Shown in pieces: positions 24,758 through 32,682 of a stretch of 50,253 bases of DNA (positions within the stretch are counted from its first letter, which is position 1; each line of letters begins with the position of its first letter). The stretch is from an uncultured Bacteroidales bacterium (GTDB lineage: Bacteria; Bacteroidota; Bacteroidia; Bacteroidales; Bacteroidaceae). Where the stretch lies: positions 1 through 50,253 of the forward strand of contig CACZBC010000009.1 in NCBI GenBank assembly GCA_902779315.1. Direction: 5' to 3'. Below the pieces are notes generated by a model. It searched no databases. It was given only the letters and a program-made list of their open reading frames with translations, and had not been told where the DNA came from. The translations under genes were made by a program, and so were the position numbers.

Positions 24758-24775
24758 CTATCAGGTTGGGGAAAA

Positions 24776-25297
24776 TTATTTCTTCGACAAGTGCCAAAGA
24801 ATGATGCCTGCAGCAACACTTACATTCAGGCTGTGTTTCGTGCCATATTGAGGTATCTCTAGACATCCGTCACACAAGTCCACAACCTGTTGCTGAACAC
24901 CCTTCACCTCGTTTCCCAGCACTACGGCATACTTCTTTCCAGGCTCTCTCTGAAAGTCCTGAAGCATAGTGCTTCCCTCACATTGCTCAATTGCAAGAAC
25001 CGTGTAGCCCTGCTGCTTCAACCAAGTCAAAGCATCTTCTGTCTGCTCGAAATACTTCCACTCCACACTTTCCTCAGCCCCAAGAGCCGTCTTATGAATT
25101 TCAGGATGAGGAGGTCTGGCAGTTATGCCACACAACACAACACCCTCTATGCAGAAAGCATCACTACTGCGAAACACACTTCCAACATTGTAGAGACTTC
25201 GAACATGATCCAACACAACCACAATAGGCTGCTTTTCCGATGCCTTGTATTCAGCCAAACTCAGTCGGCCCATTTCCGTCACTTTCAGCTTTCTCAT
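24776..25297 (-). CDS. SpoU/TrmH-family RNA 2'-O-methyltransferase
   Basis: A 173-residue SPOUT-fold methyltransferase that would methylate a ribose of tRNA or rRNA using AdoMet. The three family motifs are seen: LYNVGSVFRSSDAF (motif 1), VLGNEVKGV (motif 2), and TKHSLNVSVAAGI (motif 3, knot). It lacks the N-terminal substrate-binding domain found in longer TrmH/RlmB members. A -7 element lies 25 bp before the ATG. The RNA target cannot be told. Confidence 0.88.
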   Translation of the reverse strand: MRKLKVTEMGRLSLAEYKASEKQPIVVVLDHVRSLYNVGSVFRSSDAFCIEGVVLCGITARPPHPEIHKTALGAEESVEWKYFEQTEDALTWLKQQGYTVLAIEQCEGSTMLQDFQREPGKKYAVVLGNEVKGVQQQVVDLCDGCLEIPQYGTKHSLNVSVAAGIILWHLSKK

Positions 25298-25322
25298 ACT
25301 TCGATGACCTTTTTTCTGTTGA

Positions 25323-25330
25323 CAAAGTTA
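25323..25330 (-). promoter_or_regulatory. -7 element (TAACTTTG) of the SpoU methyltransferase gene
   Basis: Minus-strand TAACTTTG lies 25 bp upstream of the ATG at 25297 and overlaps the first DnaA-box-like site. Confidence 0.5.
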
Positions 25331-25491
25331 ACAATTTATGTTGATAAGTTGGTTGATAAGTTCGTACTTATTCACACAAAAAGCAGGAAAAAGATGTCAC
25401 TCTACCCGTTATTCACTTTCCAAAAAAGTTATAAAACCCCTTTCAACGCAAAAAAAAGGAGTTATCAAGACAGCATATAAAGGAAAATTAT

Positions 25492-25499
25492 TAACTTTG
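25492..25499 (+). promoter_or_regulatory. -7-like element upstream of nadA
   Basis: TAACTTTG fits TAnnTTTG but lies 232 bp before the nadA ATG; if used it would give a long AT-rich leader. A nearer promoter is not recognisable in the A+T tract. Confidence 0.35.
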
Positions 25500-25731
25500 C
25501 ATATTATTAACAGATGTTGATAACCCAATACCACAAAATAAGGTAATCGCATAGTACTCAGCATATAAAAGGCAAAACACACAGGTTAATAAACGATGAT
25601 GAAATGTTGAAGAACGGTTCATAACATTTTTAGCGATGAAATGGGCCAAAAGTTATAAACATATCAACCCTATATCATCATCATAGATATATTTAATTTT
25701 AAAATATAATACATTTATAATAATATAAAAG

Positions 25732-26712
25732 ATGGTTGACAACAAATGGAAGGCTGCCGGATTTGTGACGGAACCTGTACCTAAAGGTACAGATATGAAG
25801 GCTGAGATTCGAAGGATGTGCAAGGAAAAGAATGCAGTCATCATGGCGCATTATTACACTCAAGGTGAGATACAGGACATTGCAGACTTCGTTGGCGACA
25901 GTCTTGCCCTTGCCCAGCAGGCTGCAAAGACTGATGCAGACATTATTGTGATGTGTGGCGTCCACTTTATGGGTGAGACAAACAAGATACTTTGCCCAGA
26001 CAAAAAGGTCCTTGTTCCTGATCTGAATGCAACTTGTAGCCTTGCAGAAAGCTGTCCTCCAAAAGAGTTTGGCGAGTTCGTGAAAGCTCATCCTGGCCAT
26101 ACTGTCATCAGTTATGTGAACACGACTGCAGCCATAAAGGCTCTGACAGATGTAGTTGTGACGAGTGGAAACGCCCTGAAAATAGTGAATTCCCTGCCTA
26201 AAGAAGAAAAGATAATATTTGGTCCTGACCGTAACTTAGGCAATTACATCAATTCCATTACAGGCAGAGAGATGCTCTTATGGAATGGCGCTTGTCATGT
26301 TCACGAGAAATTCAGCCTGGAACGAATCCTCGAACTGAAGGCCGAACATCCTGATGCCAAGATACTTGTCCATCCAGAATGTAAGGGACCTATCGTTAAG
26401 GTAGCTGATAAGGTTGGCAGTACTGCCGCTCTTCTCAAGTTCAGTCAGGAAGATGAAGCAAAGGAATTTATTGTTGCAACAGAGAGTGGAATCCTCCACA
26501 AAATGCAGCAAGCTTGTCCTGAAAAGACCTTCCTTCCTGCTCCACCTGATGACAGCACTTGTGCTTGCAATGAATGCAACTACATGAAACTCATCACGAT
26601 GGAGAAGCTCTACAACTGTCTGAAGTATGAATGGCCTGAAATAAAGGTCAACAAAAGTGTAGCAGAGAAAGCTGTGAAGTCGATAAACAGAATGCTCGAA
26701 ATGAGTAAATAG
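25732..26712 (+). CDS. nadA: quinolinate synthase
   Basis: Condenses iminoaspartate with dihydroxyacetone phosphate to quinolinate, using an oxygen-sensitive [4Fe-4S] cluster. The 326 residues hold the three-fold repeated domain with conserved Cys in MCGVHFMGETNKIL, WNGACHVHEKF, and SMxx-like C-terminal CACNECNYMKL, plus the substrate-binding blocks MAHYYTQGEIQDIADFVGDSLALAQQA and VHPECKGPI. Its partner NadB is made 14 kb away. The stop is 6 bp before the antiporter ATG, so both are probably co-transcribed, a linkage without an evident pathway reason. Confidence 0.95.
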   Translation: MVDNKWKAAGFVTEPVPKGTDMKAEIRRMCKEKNAVIMAHYYTQGEIQDIADFVGDSLALAQQAAKTDADIIVMCGVHFMGETNKILCPDKKVLVPDLNATCSLAESCPPKEFGEFVKAHPGHTVISYVNTTAAIKALTDVVVTSGNALKIVNSLPKEEKIIFGPDRNLGNYINSITGREMLLWNGACHVHEKFSLERILELKAEHPDAKILVHPECKGPIVKVADKVGSTAALLKFSQEDEAKEFIVATESGILHKMQQACPEKTFLPAPPDDSTCACNECNYMKLITMEKLYNCLKYEWPEIKVNKSVAEKAVKSINRMLEMSK

Positions 26713-26718
26713 GCATTT

Positions 26719-28965
26719 ATGTCGTCCTTAATAACCGATCTGGCGTATATTCTTGTTGTTGCTAGCGTGGTGACTATCATCTTCAAACGCTTGCGACAAC
26801 CGCTTGTGCTTGGTTATATTGTGGCAGGTTTCCTTGCTGGTCCTCATATGCCCTATACTCCTTCGGTCAGCAGTATGGATGGTATTGACGAATGGAGCGA
26901 GATGGGAGTCATCTTCCTGATGTTCACGCTTGGCCTTGAGTTCTCGTTCAAGAAGATTATGAAGATGGGTATGCAACCCATCTTGACTGCCATCATGATA
27001 ATGTGTTGCATGATAGGTGTGGGCGGAATGATTGCCTCGTTGTTCGGATGGAGCAATATGGACAGGCTTTTTCTTGGAGGAATGCTGAGCATGAGCTCAA
27101 CCACAATCATTTACAAAGCATTCGATGATATGGGACTTCGCACTAAACGTTTTGCTTCAGGGGTCATTTCAGTACTTATCATCGAAGACATTCTCGGCAT
27201 TTTACTAATGGTAATGCTGAGTGCTTTGGCTGTGAGCAGAACCTTCCAGGGACTGCAACTTATACAGAGTCTCATGCAGTTGGCGTTCTTCTTACTGCTT
27301 TGGTTTTTGGTTGGCATCTACCTTTTGCCGCTTATTTTGCGTAAAGCTAAGAACTACATCAATAGTGAAACCTTGCTTGTTGTCTCTGTTGGATTGTGTT
27401 TTCTGTTGGCTGTGATAGCTTCGAAGGTGGGTTACAGTCCTGCTTTTGGCGCTTTCATGATGGGCAGTATATTTGCCGAAACGCTTGAGGCAGAGAACAT
27501 TGAAAAGAGTGTAGGCTCGCTTCGAGACCTCTTTGGAGCAGTCTTCTTTGTGTCTGTCGGCATGATGGTCGAGCCTTCTGTACTGAGTGAATACTGGTTT
27601 CCGATACTTGTCCTGACCTTTGGAGTAGTGCTTGGTCAGATGTTTTTCGGTAGTTTGAGTTATTTTGCAACTACTGGAAATGTTCAGACTGCAGTTCGAA
27701 GTGGCTTCTCGATGGTGCAGATAGGTGAGTTCGCCTTCATCATAGCGGCTTTGGGACAAGAGTTGGGAGTGACGAGCAAGTTCCTTTATCCTGTAGTTGT
27801 GGCTGTGAGTATCATTACAACTTTCCTTACACCTTATATAATTAAACTCTCTCCAAAAGCCGCAAATCGCATAGAGAAGTCGATGAGCAGCGAGTTGCAA
27901 TTGCTTTTCAAACGCGGCAAAAACTTTTCCATTAACAAGAGAATCGAACGGCTCAGGCTTTCAAAAGCCATAGCTTGGAAGCGTTTCTTCAGCGCCATCT
28001 TCTTTCAAACGGCAGCTTATGTAACGATTTCCATTGCTTTTGCTATGTTCAGTTTTGCCACAATATTGCCTCTTTGCAAACACATCATTGGTGAAAAGTA
28101 TGGCACCATTGTTGGCTTGATTATCACACTCCTTTTTCTCTCGCCTTGCATCAGACCTATCGTTGTACGGAAAAATCGCAGTAAGGAGGTAAAATACCTG
28201 ATTTCATCGGGAAAAATGACTGCTTTCCTTGTGCGACTCACCTTGTTTGCGAAGGTGCTTTTGGGTTTCGTTATAATCTATTATGTTGTGTCTTCTGTCT
28301 TTCCATACTGGTGGGTTTGGGAAACGCTCATCAGTCTTGCAGCACTCATATTCATGGTTCTGAGCCGATTAGTCAAGTATACGAGCATCAAAATGGAGCG
28401 AACATTCAAGCAGAACCTTCGTCTCAGAGAACAACAGTCTGCTTTGAGTTATGGCAGAAAACTGCGGGGAAGAGACCTCCAGATAGCTCGAGTGAAGGTT
28501 CCTGCCCATTCGAAATGGGGAGGAAAATCGCTTGCCCAGCTTCACTTCGGCAAGACTGACCGCATTCATATTGCTGCAATCCTGAGAGCAGGACACAGAA
28601 TAAACATTCCTGGAGGCGGCAATCGCATCTATCCAGGTGATATTCTGGAGGTAGTGGCAGGTAGTGAAGCCATAGAAAACCTGCGTCAAAGGAGTGAACA
28701 GGAAGTTTTGCCTATGCAGGAGAGAGACAAGGAATCGCACAACTTGACTGTCATTTCCATCAAACTTGGCGAGAGCAGTCCCCTGATAGGACACACCCTT
28801 CAGGACATAGATTTCCGTGTTCGCTACCATTGTATGGTGGTTGGAGTGGAGAGTGAGGAAGGTCATCTTGGCACCATTCAGGCAAAGCGGGAATTCGCTC
28901 AAGGCGACATCGTTTGGGTTGTGGGCGAGGAAGCGGACCTCAGCATGCTTTCGATGGTGATATAA
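26719..28965 (+). CDS. CPA2-family cation:proton antiporter with two RCK_C domains
   Basis: A 748-residue inner-membrane protein. Residues 1-385 form the Na+/H+ exchanger domain with about twelve helices (FLAGPHMPYTP, MLSMSSTTIIYKAFDDMG, SVGMMVEPSV, MVQIGEFAFIIA). After it come about four further hydrophobic segments (430-545). The C-terminus carries two TrkA_C (RCK_C) regulatory domains, at about 585-660 (RVKVPAHSKWGGKSLAQL, NRIYPGDILEVVAG) and 675-748 (VISIKLGESSPLIGHTL). I see no TrkA_N NAD-binding domain, so regulation would be by another ligand. Related to KefB and to K+/H+ antiporters. Array F begins 23 bp after the stop. Confidence 0.87.
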   Translation: MSSLITDLAYILVVASVVTIIFKRLRQPLVLGYIVAGFLAGPHMPYTPSVSSMDGIDEWSEMGVIFLMFTLGLEFSFKKIMKMGMQPILTAIMIMCCMIGVGGMIASLFGWSNMDRLFLGGMLSMSSTTIIYKAFDDMGLRTKRFASGVISVLIIEDILGILLMVMLSALAVSRTFQGLQLIQSLMQLAFFLLLWFLVGIYLLPLILRKAKNYINSETLLVVSVGLCFLLAVIASKVGYSPAFGAFMMGSIFAETLEAENIEKSVGSLRDLFGAVFFVSVGMMVEPSVLSEYWFPILVLTFGVVLGQMFFGSLSYFATTGNVQTAVRSGFSMVQIGEFAFIIAALGQELGVTSKFLYPVVVAVSIITTFLTPYIIKLSPKAANRIEKSMSSELQLLFKRGKNFSINKRIERLRLSKAIAWKRFFSAIFFQTAAYVTISIAFAMFSFATILPLCKHIIGEKYGTIVGLIITLLFLSPCIRPIVVRKNRSKEVKYLISSGKMTAFLVRLTLFAKVLLGFVIIYYVVSSVFPYWWVWETLISLAALIFMVLSRLVKYTSIKMERTFKQNLRLREQQSALSYGRKLRGRDLQIARVKVPAHSKWGGKSLAQLHFGKTDRIHIAAILRAGHRINIPGGGNRIYPGDILEVVAGSEAIENLRQRSEQEVLPMQERDKESHNLTVISIKLGESSPLIGHTLQDIDFRVRYHCMVVGVESEEGHLGTIQAKREFAQGDIVWVVGEEADLSMLSMVI

Positions 28966-28987
28966 GTCCCAGTTACGATTAAAAACT

Positions 28988-29107
28988 TCACACTAGTAAA
29001 TTGCAAACTTCGCACTAGTAAATTGCAAACGTCACACTAGTAAATCGCAATCGTCACACTAGTTAAACGCAAACGTCACACTAGATGTTTGTAAACGACT
29101 AGTGTGC
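28988..29107. repeat. 22-bp array F (6 units), overlapping the polA stop codon
   Basis: Cores at 28988, 29010, 29032, 29054, 29076 and 29098, all 22 bp apart: TCACACTAGT, TCGCACTAGT, TCACACTAGT twice, TCACACTAGA, and ACTAGTGTGC in the opposite orientation. Spacers are AAATTGCAAACT, AAATTGCAAACG, AAATCGCAATCG, TAAACGCAAACG and TGTTTGTAAACG. The last core contains the polA stop codon and preceding His codon. Confidence 0.95.
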
Positions 29108-31603
29108 CTCGAGCCAATTCGAGCCCCAACCACAGTCGGCAATGAGTGGAACACTCAGATTTGCAGCACCTTGCATCTCCTCGATAACCAGTTTCTGAAG
29201 CCTCTCTTTCTCTTCTGGAAGGACTGAGAAGTTGAGTTCATCGTGGACTTGCAAAATCATCTTCGACTTCAGACCCTCTTCCTTCATTCGTTTGTGAACG
29301 CGAATCATCGCTATCTTTATGATGTCTGCAGCACTACCTTGAATGGGTGCGTTGATGGCGTTCCTTTCCGCATATCCGCGAACCACAGAGTTGTTCGAGT
29401 TGATGTCGGGAAGCGAGCAGCGACGCTTGAAGATGGTCTCAGTATAGCCTTTCTCGCGAGCCATCTGAATGCTCTTCTCCATATAGGCTTTCACGCCTGG
29501 ATAGGTCGCAAAGTATTCATCTATCAGCTGTTTGGCTTCGCTCCTCGAAACCCCCATCCTTTCAGCCAAACCAAAAGCGCTTATGCCGTAAATGATGCCG
29601 AAATTGGCTGTTTTGGCCTTTCTTCTCTCGTCCGATGTGACCTCTTCAAGCGCTTTCTTGAAGATTTTGGCGGCAGTTGCGGCATGAATGTCATTACCTT
29701 GCAGGAAGGCCTCTATCAGGTTCTTGTCCTGACTGAGATGAGCCATGATTCGCAACTCGATTTGACTGTAGTCGGCACTGAAAAAGAGTTGTCCTGGATA
29801 GGGAATGAAGGCTTTCCTCACTTCCTTGCCTTGAGCGTCTCGAACTGGAATGTTTTGCAGGTTCGGATTCGACGAAGAGAGTCGACCTGTAGCCGTAACT
29901 GTCTGGTTGAACGAAGTGTGAATGTGCCCAGTCTCCTTGTTGATGAGTTGTGGAAGAGCATCGATATAGGTGCTCAACAACTTCTTCAATCCTCTGTATT
30001 CCAATATCTTGCCGACAATGGGATGCTTTCGTCTAAGGGCTTCCAGCACTTCTTCGTTGGTCACATATTGACCTGTTTTGGTCTTCTTCGCCTTCGAGTC
30101 GAGCTTGAGTGTCTCGAAAAGGACTTCGCCAACCTGTTTTGGGCTGGATATGTTGAAGTTCATGCCAGCCAAAGCATGTATTTCCTGTTCGAGGCTTTGG
30201 AGTTGTTGGGTGAAGAGTTTGCTTGTCTCTTTCAGCCCTTCAGTATCGATAAGTACGCCAGCTTCCTCCATTTCGGCAAGGACAGGCATTAGCGGCATTT
30301 CTATCTCTACAAAGAGGTCCCAAAGCCCTTCTTGCTTGAGTTCTTGCTCGAGGGATTGCTTGAGTGCGCAAACATCTTTGCAGTTGTAGACGGAAAGCAA
30401 GTAGTCGAGGTAGTGACGCATCTCTGGATGAAGCAGATAATGGGCAATCTCAGTATCGAACATCGCGTTTTCCGTCAGTTTCTGAGCCTTCAGTTCCTTC
30501 CAATTTGCCTTCAGGTTGTGGCCGATAACGACATTTTCAACTACCACAAAAGGCTCTGTCTGTTCCTCTTTCTGAACAGGAGCGGCAGGAACAGAACTGA
30601 ACAGGTCGAGCTGAACAGGCCCTTTATCTTCCTCCTTCTTCTGAGGTGCTGGAGCCGCATTGAAAAGGTCGAGCTGAAGGGAACCATCGTTGTTCTTGGC
30701 AGGTTCAGGTTTTTCTTCAGGTTTTTCCTCTACCCTACTCTGAGTCTTATTTATCAATTGGCGGAACTCAAGGCGTTTGAAGAGTTCCTGAAGCTTGTTT
30801 GTGTCAGGTTCTCGAAGCTGCAGAAGGTCCATATCGAGGCTGATGGGAACCTCTTGGTTGATAGTAGCCAACCACTTGCTTTGCTTGATTTGTTCGACAT
30901 TGTTCTCAACCTTTTCCTTCAACGCACCTTTCAGTTTGTCCGTCGAAGCCAGCAGATTTTCGATGCTTCCAAACTCTTCGATGAGCTTCTGAGCAGTCTT
31001 CTCTCCCACTCCAGGACAGCCAGGAATGTTATCGACTGCATCTCCCATCAGTCCCAACATATCGATGACTTGCAAGGGCGACTGCAGTCCCCACTTCTTC
31101 TTCACTTCCTCGATGCCCAGAATCTCTGCCTCACTGTTCTTCCCAACTGGGGGACGATACATCTTCACCCTCTCTGTAACAAGCTGTCCGAAGTCCTTAT
31201 CTGGCGTCATCATAAAGGTTTCAATGCCCTTCATATCAGCCTGATGAGCAAGAGTTCCAATGACGTCATCTGCCTCATAACCAGGCACTTCAAGCACAGG
31301 AATGTGGTAAGCCGCCAGAATCTCCTTGATGATGGGAACGGCAAAGCGTATCGCTTCTGGCGTCTCCTCTCTTTGTGCCTTGTATTCAGGGAAAGCTTCG
31401 TGCCTGAAAGTGCCGCCATGAGGGTCGAAGGCAACACCCAAATGTGTTGGAGCTCCCTTGCTAATCACCTCTTCCAGCGTATTAACAAAACCGAGAATGG
31501 CAGACGTGTTTTCGCCCTTCGAATTGATTCGAGGATTCTTTATGAAGGCGTAATAAGCACGATAAATCAGTGCATAAGCATCAAGTAAATAGAGTTTCTG
31601 CAT
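29099..31603 (-). CDS. polA: DNA polymerase I, proofreading domain apparently degenerate
   Basis: 834 residues. The 5' nuclease domain (1-290) keeps its metal ligands (GYEADDVIGTL; GDAVDNIPGCPGVGEKTA). The polymerase domain keeps motif A (DYSQIELRIMAHLS), motif B (RRKAKTANFGIIYG) and motif C (QVHDELNF). In between, the 3'-5' exonuclease domain is short: no Exo I (DTET-like) motif is seen, and the Exo II region reads GHNLKANWKEL where the family usually has an Asp. Proofreading is therefore probably lost. The linker carries two QLDLF motifs (residues 310-314 and 331-335), a match to the beta-clamp-binding consensus. The stop codon is supplied by repeat array F. Confidence 0.93.
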   Translation of the reverse strand: MQKLYLLDAYALIYRAYYAFIKNPRINSKGENTSAILGFVNTLEEVISKGAPTHLGVAFDPHGGTFRHEAFPEYKAQREETPEAIRFAVPIIKEILAAYHIPVLEVPGYEADDVIGTLAHQADMKGIETFMMTPDKDFGQLVTERVKMYRPPVGKNSEAEILGIEEVKKKWGLQSPLQVIDMLGLMGDAVDNIPGCPGVGEKTAQKLIEEFGSIENLLASTDKLKGALKEKVENNVEQIKQSKWLATINQEVPISLDMDLLQLREPDTNKLQELFKRLEFRQLINKTQSRVEEKPEEKPEPAKNNDGSLQLDLFNAAPAPQKKEEDKGPVQLDLFSSVPAAPVQKEEQTEPFVVVENVVIGHNLKANWKELKAQKLTENAMFDTEIAHYLLHPEMRHYLDYLLSVYNCKDVCALKQSLEQELKQEGLWDLFVEIEMPLMPVLAEMEEAGVLIDTEGLKETSKLFTQQLQSLEQEIHALAGMNFNISSPKQVGEVLFETLKLDSKAKKTKTGQYVTNEEVLEALRRKHPIVGKILEYRGLKKLLSTYIDALPQLINKETGHIHTSFNQTVTATGRLSSSNPNLQNIPVRDAQGKEVRKAFIPYPGQLFFSADYSQIELRIMAHLSQDKNLIEAFLQGNDIHAATAAKIFKKALEEVTSDERRKAKTANFGIIYGISAFGLAERMGVSRSEAKQLIDEYFATYPGVKAYMEKSIQMAREKGYTETIFKRRCSLPDINSNNSVVRGYAERNAINAPIQGSAADIIKIAMIRVHKRMKEEGLKSKMILQVHDELNFSVLPEEKERLQKLVIEEMQGAANLSVPLIADCGWGSNWLEAH

Positions 31604-31665
31604 CGTTTCTGTCCTTTTATGATGTAAAATTACTGAAAAAATATGAAAGGTAGCACTTTTTTATG

Positions 31666-31673
31666 TAATTTTG
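31666..31673 (+). promoter_or_regulatory. -7 element (TAATTTTG) of the polyprenyl synthase gene
   Basis: TAATTTTG fits TAnnTTTG and ends 19 bp before the ATG at 31693, in the 89-bp divergent gap with polA. Confidence 0.5.
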
Positions 31674-31692
31674 CACTCTAAAGATGAGATAA

Positions 31693-32664
31693 ATGGACGT
31701 ACTAGATAAGATAAAGGCCCCAGTTGCGATTGAATTGGAACAATTCAACGAAGCTTTCCGCCAAACACTTTATGCCGACAATCCTCTGCTTGAAAAAGCC
31801 GTCGAACACTTGCTGAAGGCTCCAGGAAAACAGCTTCGTCCCTTGCTTGTCCTGCTTTCAGCGAAAATGGTGGGCAAGGTAAGCGACAAAGTCATCAATG
31901 TGGCTTTGGCTCTGGAAATGCTTCATACGGCTTCTCTCGTACATGATGATGTGGTGGACGAAAGCAATCGTCGTCGCGGATTGCCTTCCCTGAACGCCTT
32001 TCTCAGCAATCAAGCCGCCGTTCTTGCCGGCGATTTCATCCTCAGCAAAGCGCTCGAATGTGCTGCCCAAACAGAAGATGTCAGGGTGGTCCGCTATATT
32101 GCCCAGCTGGGACAATCGCTTGCCGATGGCGAACTCCTGCAGCTTGATAACAAGGATTCTGACGCCTTTTCGGAAGCCGCTTACTTCGACATCATCTCTC
32201 GCAAAACGGCAAGTTTGTTCTCAGTCTGTGCTCGTCTGGGTGCTTTGGCAGCAAATGGTGCTGAAGCAGATGCCGAGCGTTTGGCACAGTTCGGCAAGCT
32301 CATCGGCATTTGTTTCCAGCTTCGCGACGATGTCTTCGATTATGGAACGGCAGAAGTGGGAAAGCCTGTCGGCAATGATATGAAGGAAGGCAAACTCACG
32401 CTCCCAGCCATCTATGCCGTCAAGCACAGCGAAGATGAGTCGATGCGCGAGTTGGCTTTGAAAGTTCGACGTCGTGAAGCAACTCAAAGAGAGATTCAAA
32501 AGCTCATCAAGTTCTCGATAAGTGAAGGCGGTTTGGACTATGCAGCATGGCACATGAAGGACATGCAAGGTATGGCTGACGGCCTTATCGACGACACTCG
32601 AGACGCCTCTGTCACAGAAGCACTACATCTCCTCGCCTCCTTTGTTGCGGAGCGAGTTTTCTGA
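31693..32664 (+). CDS. all-trans polyprenyl diphosphate synthase
   Basis: Chain-elongating trans-prenyltransferase of 323 residues, supplying the side chain of menaquinone (or another polyprenyl). Both aspartate-rich Mg2+-diphosphate sites are present: HDDVVDESNRRRG (first DDxxD, about 79-83) and QLRDDVFDY (second, about 214-218); GKQLRPLLVLLSAK (substrate region) precedes them. Chain length depends on the residues just before the first motif (LEMLHTASLV), which favour a medium-chain product such as an octaprenyl type, but that is an estimate. It is convergent with the oxidoreductase gene, 18 bp apart. Confidence 0.88.
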   Translation: MDVLDKIKAPVAIELEQFNEAFRQTLYADNPLLEKAVEHLLKAPGKQLRPLLVLLSAKMVGKVSDKVINVALALEMLHTASLVHDDVVDESNRRRGLPSLNAFLSNQAAVLAGDFILSKALECAAQTEDVRVVRYIAQLGQSLADGELLQLDNKDSDAFSEAAYFDIISRKTASLFSVCARLGALAANGAEADAERLAQFGKLIGICFQLRDDVFDYGTAEVGKPVGNDMKEGKLTLPAIYAVKHSEDESMRELALKVRRREATQREIQKLIKFSISEGGLDYAAWHMKDMQGMADGLIDDTRDASVTEALHLLASFVAERVF

Positions 32665-32682
32665 CTTCAAGTCGCTTAATCC

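Larger units (their letters stand above)
25317..25592. other. cluster of DnaA-box-like sites beside an AT-rich tract (candidate oriC)
   Basis: Nine 9-mers resemble the DnaA box TTATNCACA, on both strands: 25317-25325, 25339-25347 and 25515-25523 (TTATCAACA as reverse complement for the last two), 25351-25359, 25368-25376 (TTATTCACA, full match), 25409-25417 (TTATTCACT), 25462-25470, 25504-25512 and 25584-25592. Sites at 25504 and 25515 form a near-perfect inverted pair. About 75 bp of almost pure A+T follows at 25660-25731, suited to unwinding. The 434-bp region between divergent genes has no coding content. Only one site is a perfect box, so the call is tentative; the alternative is an AT-rich regulatory region. 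Confidence 0.4.
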
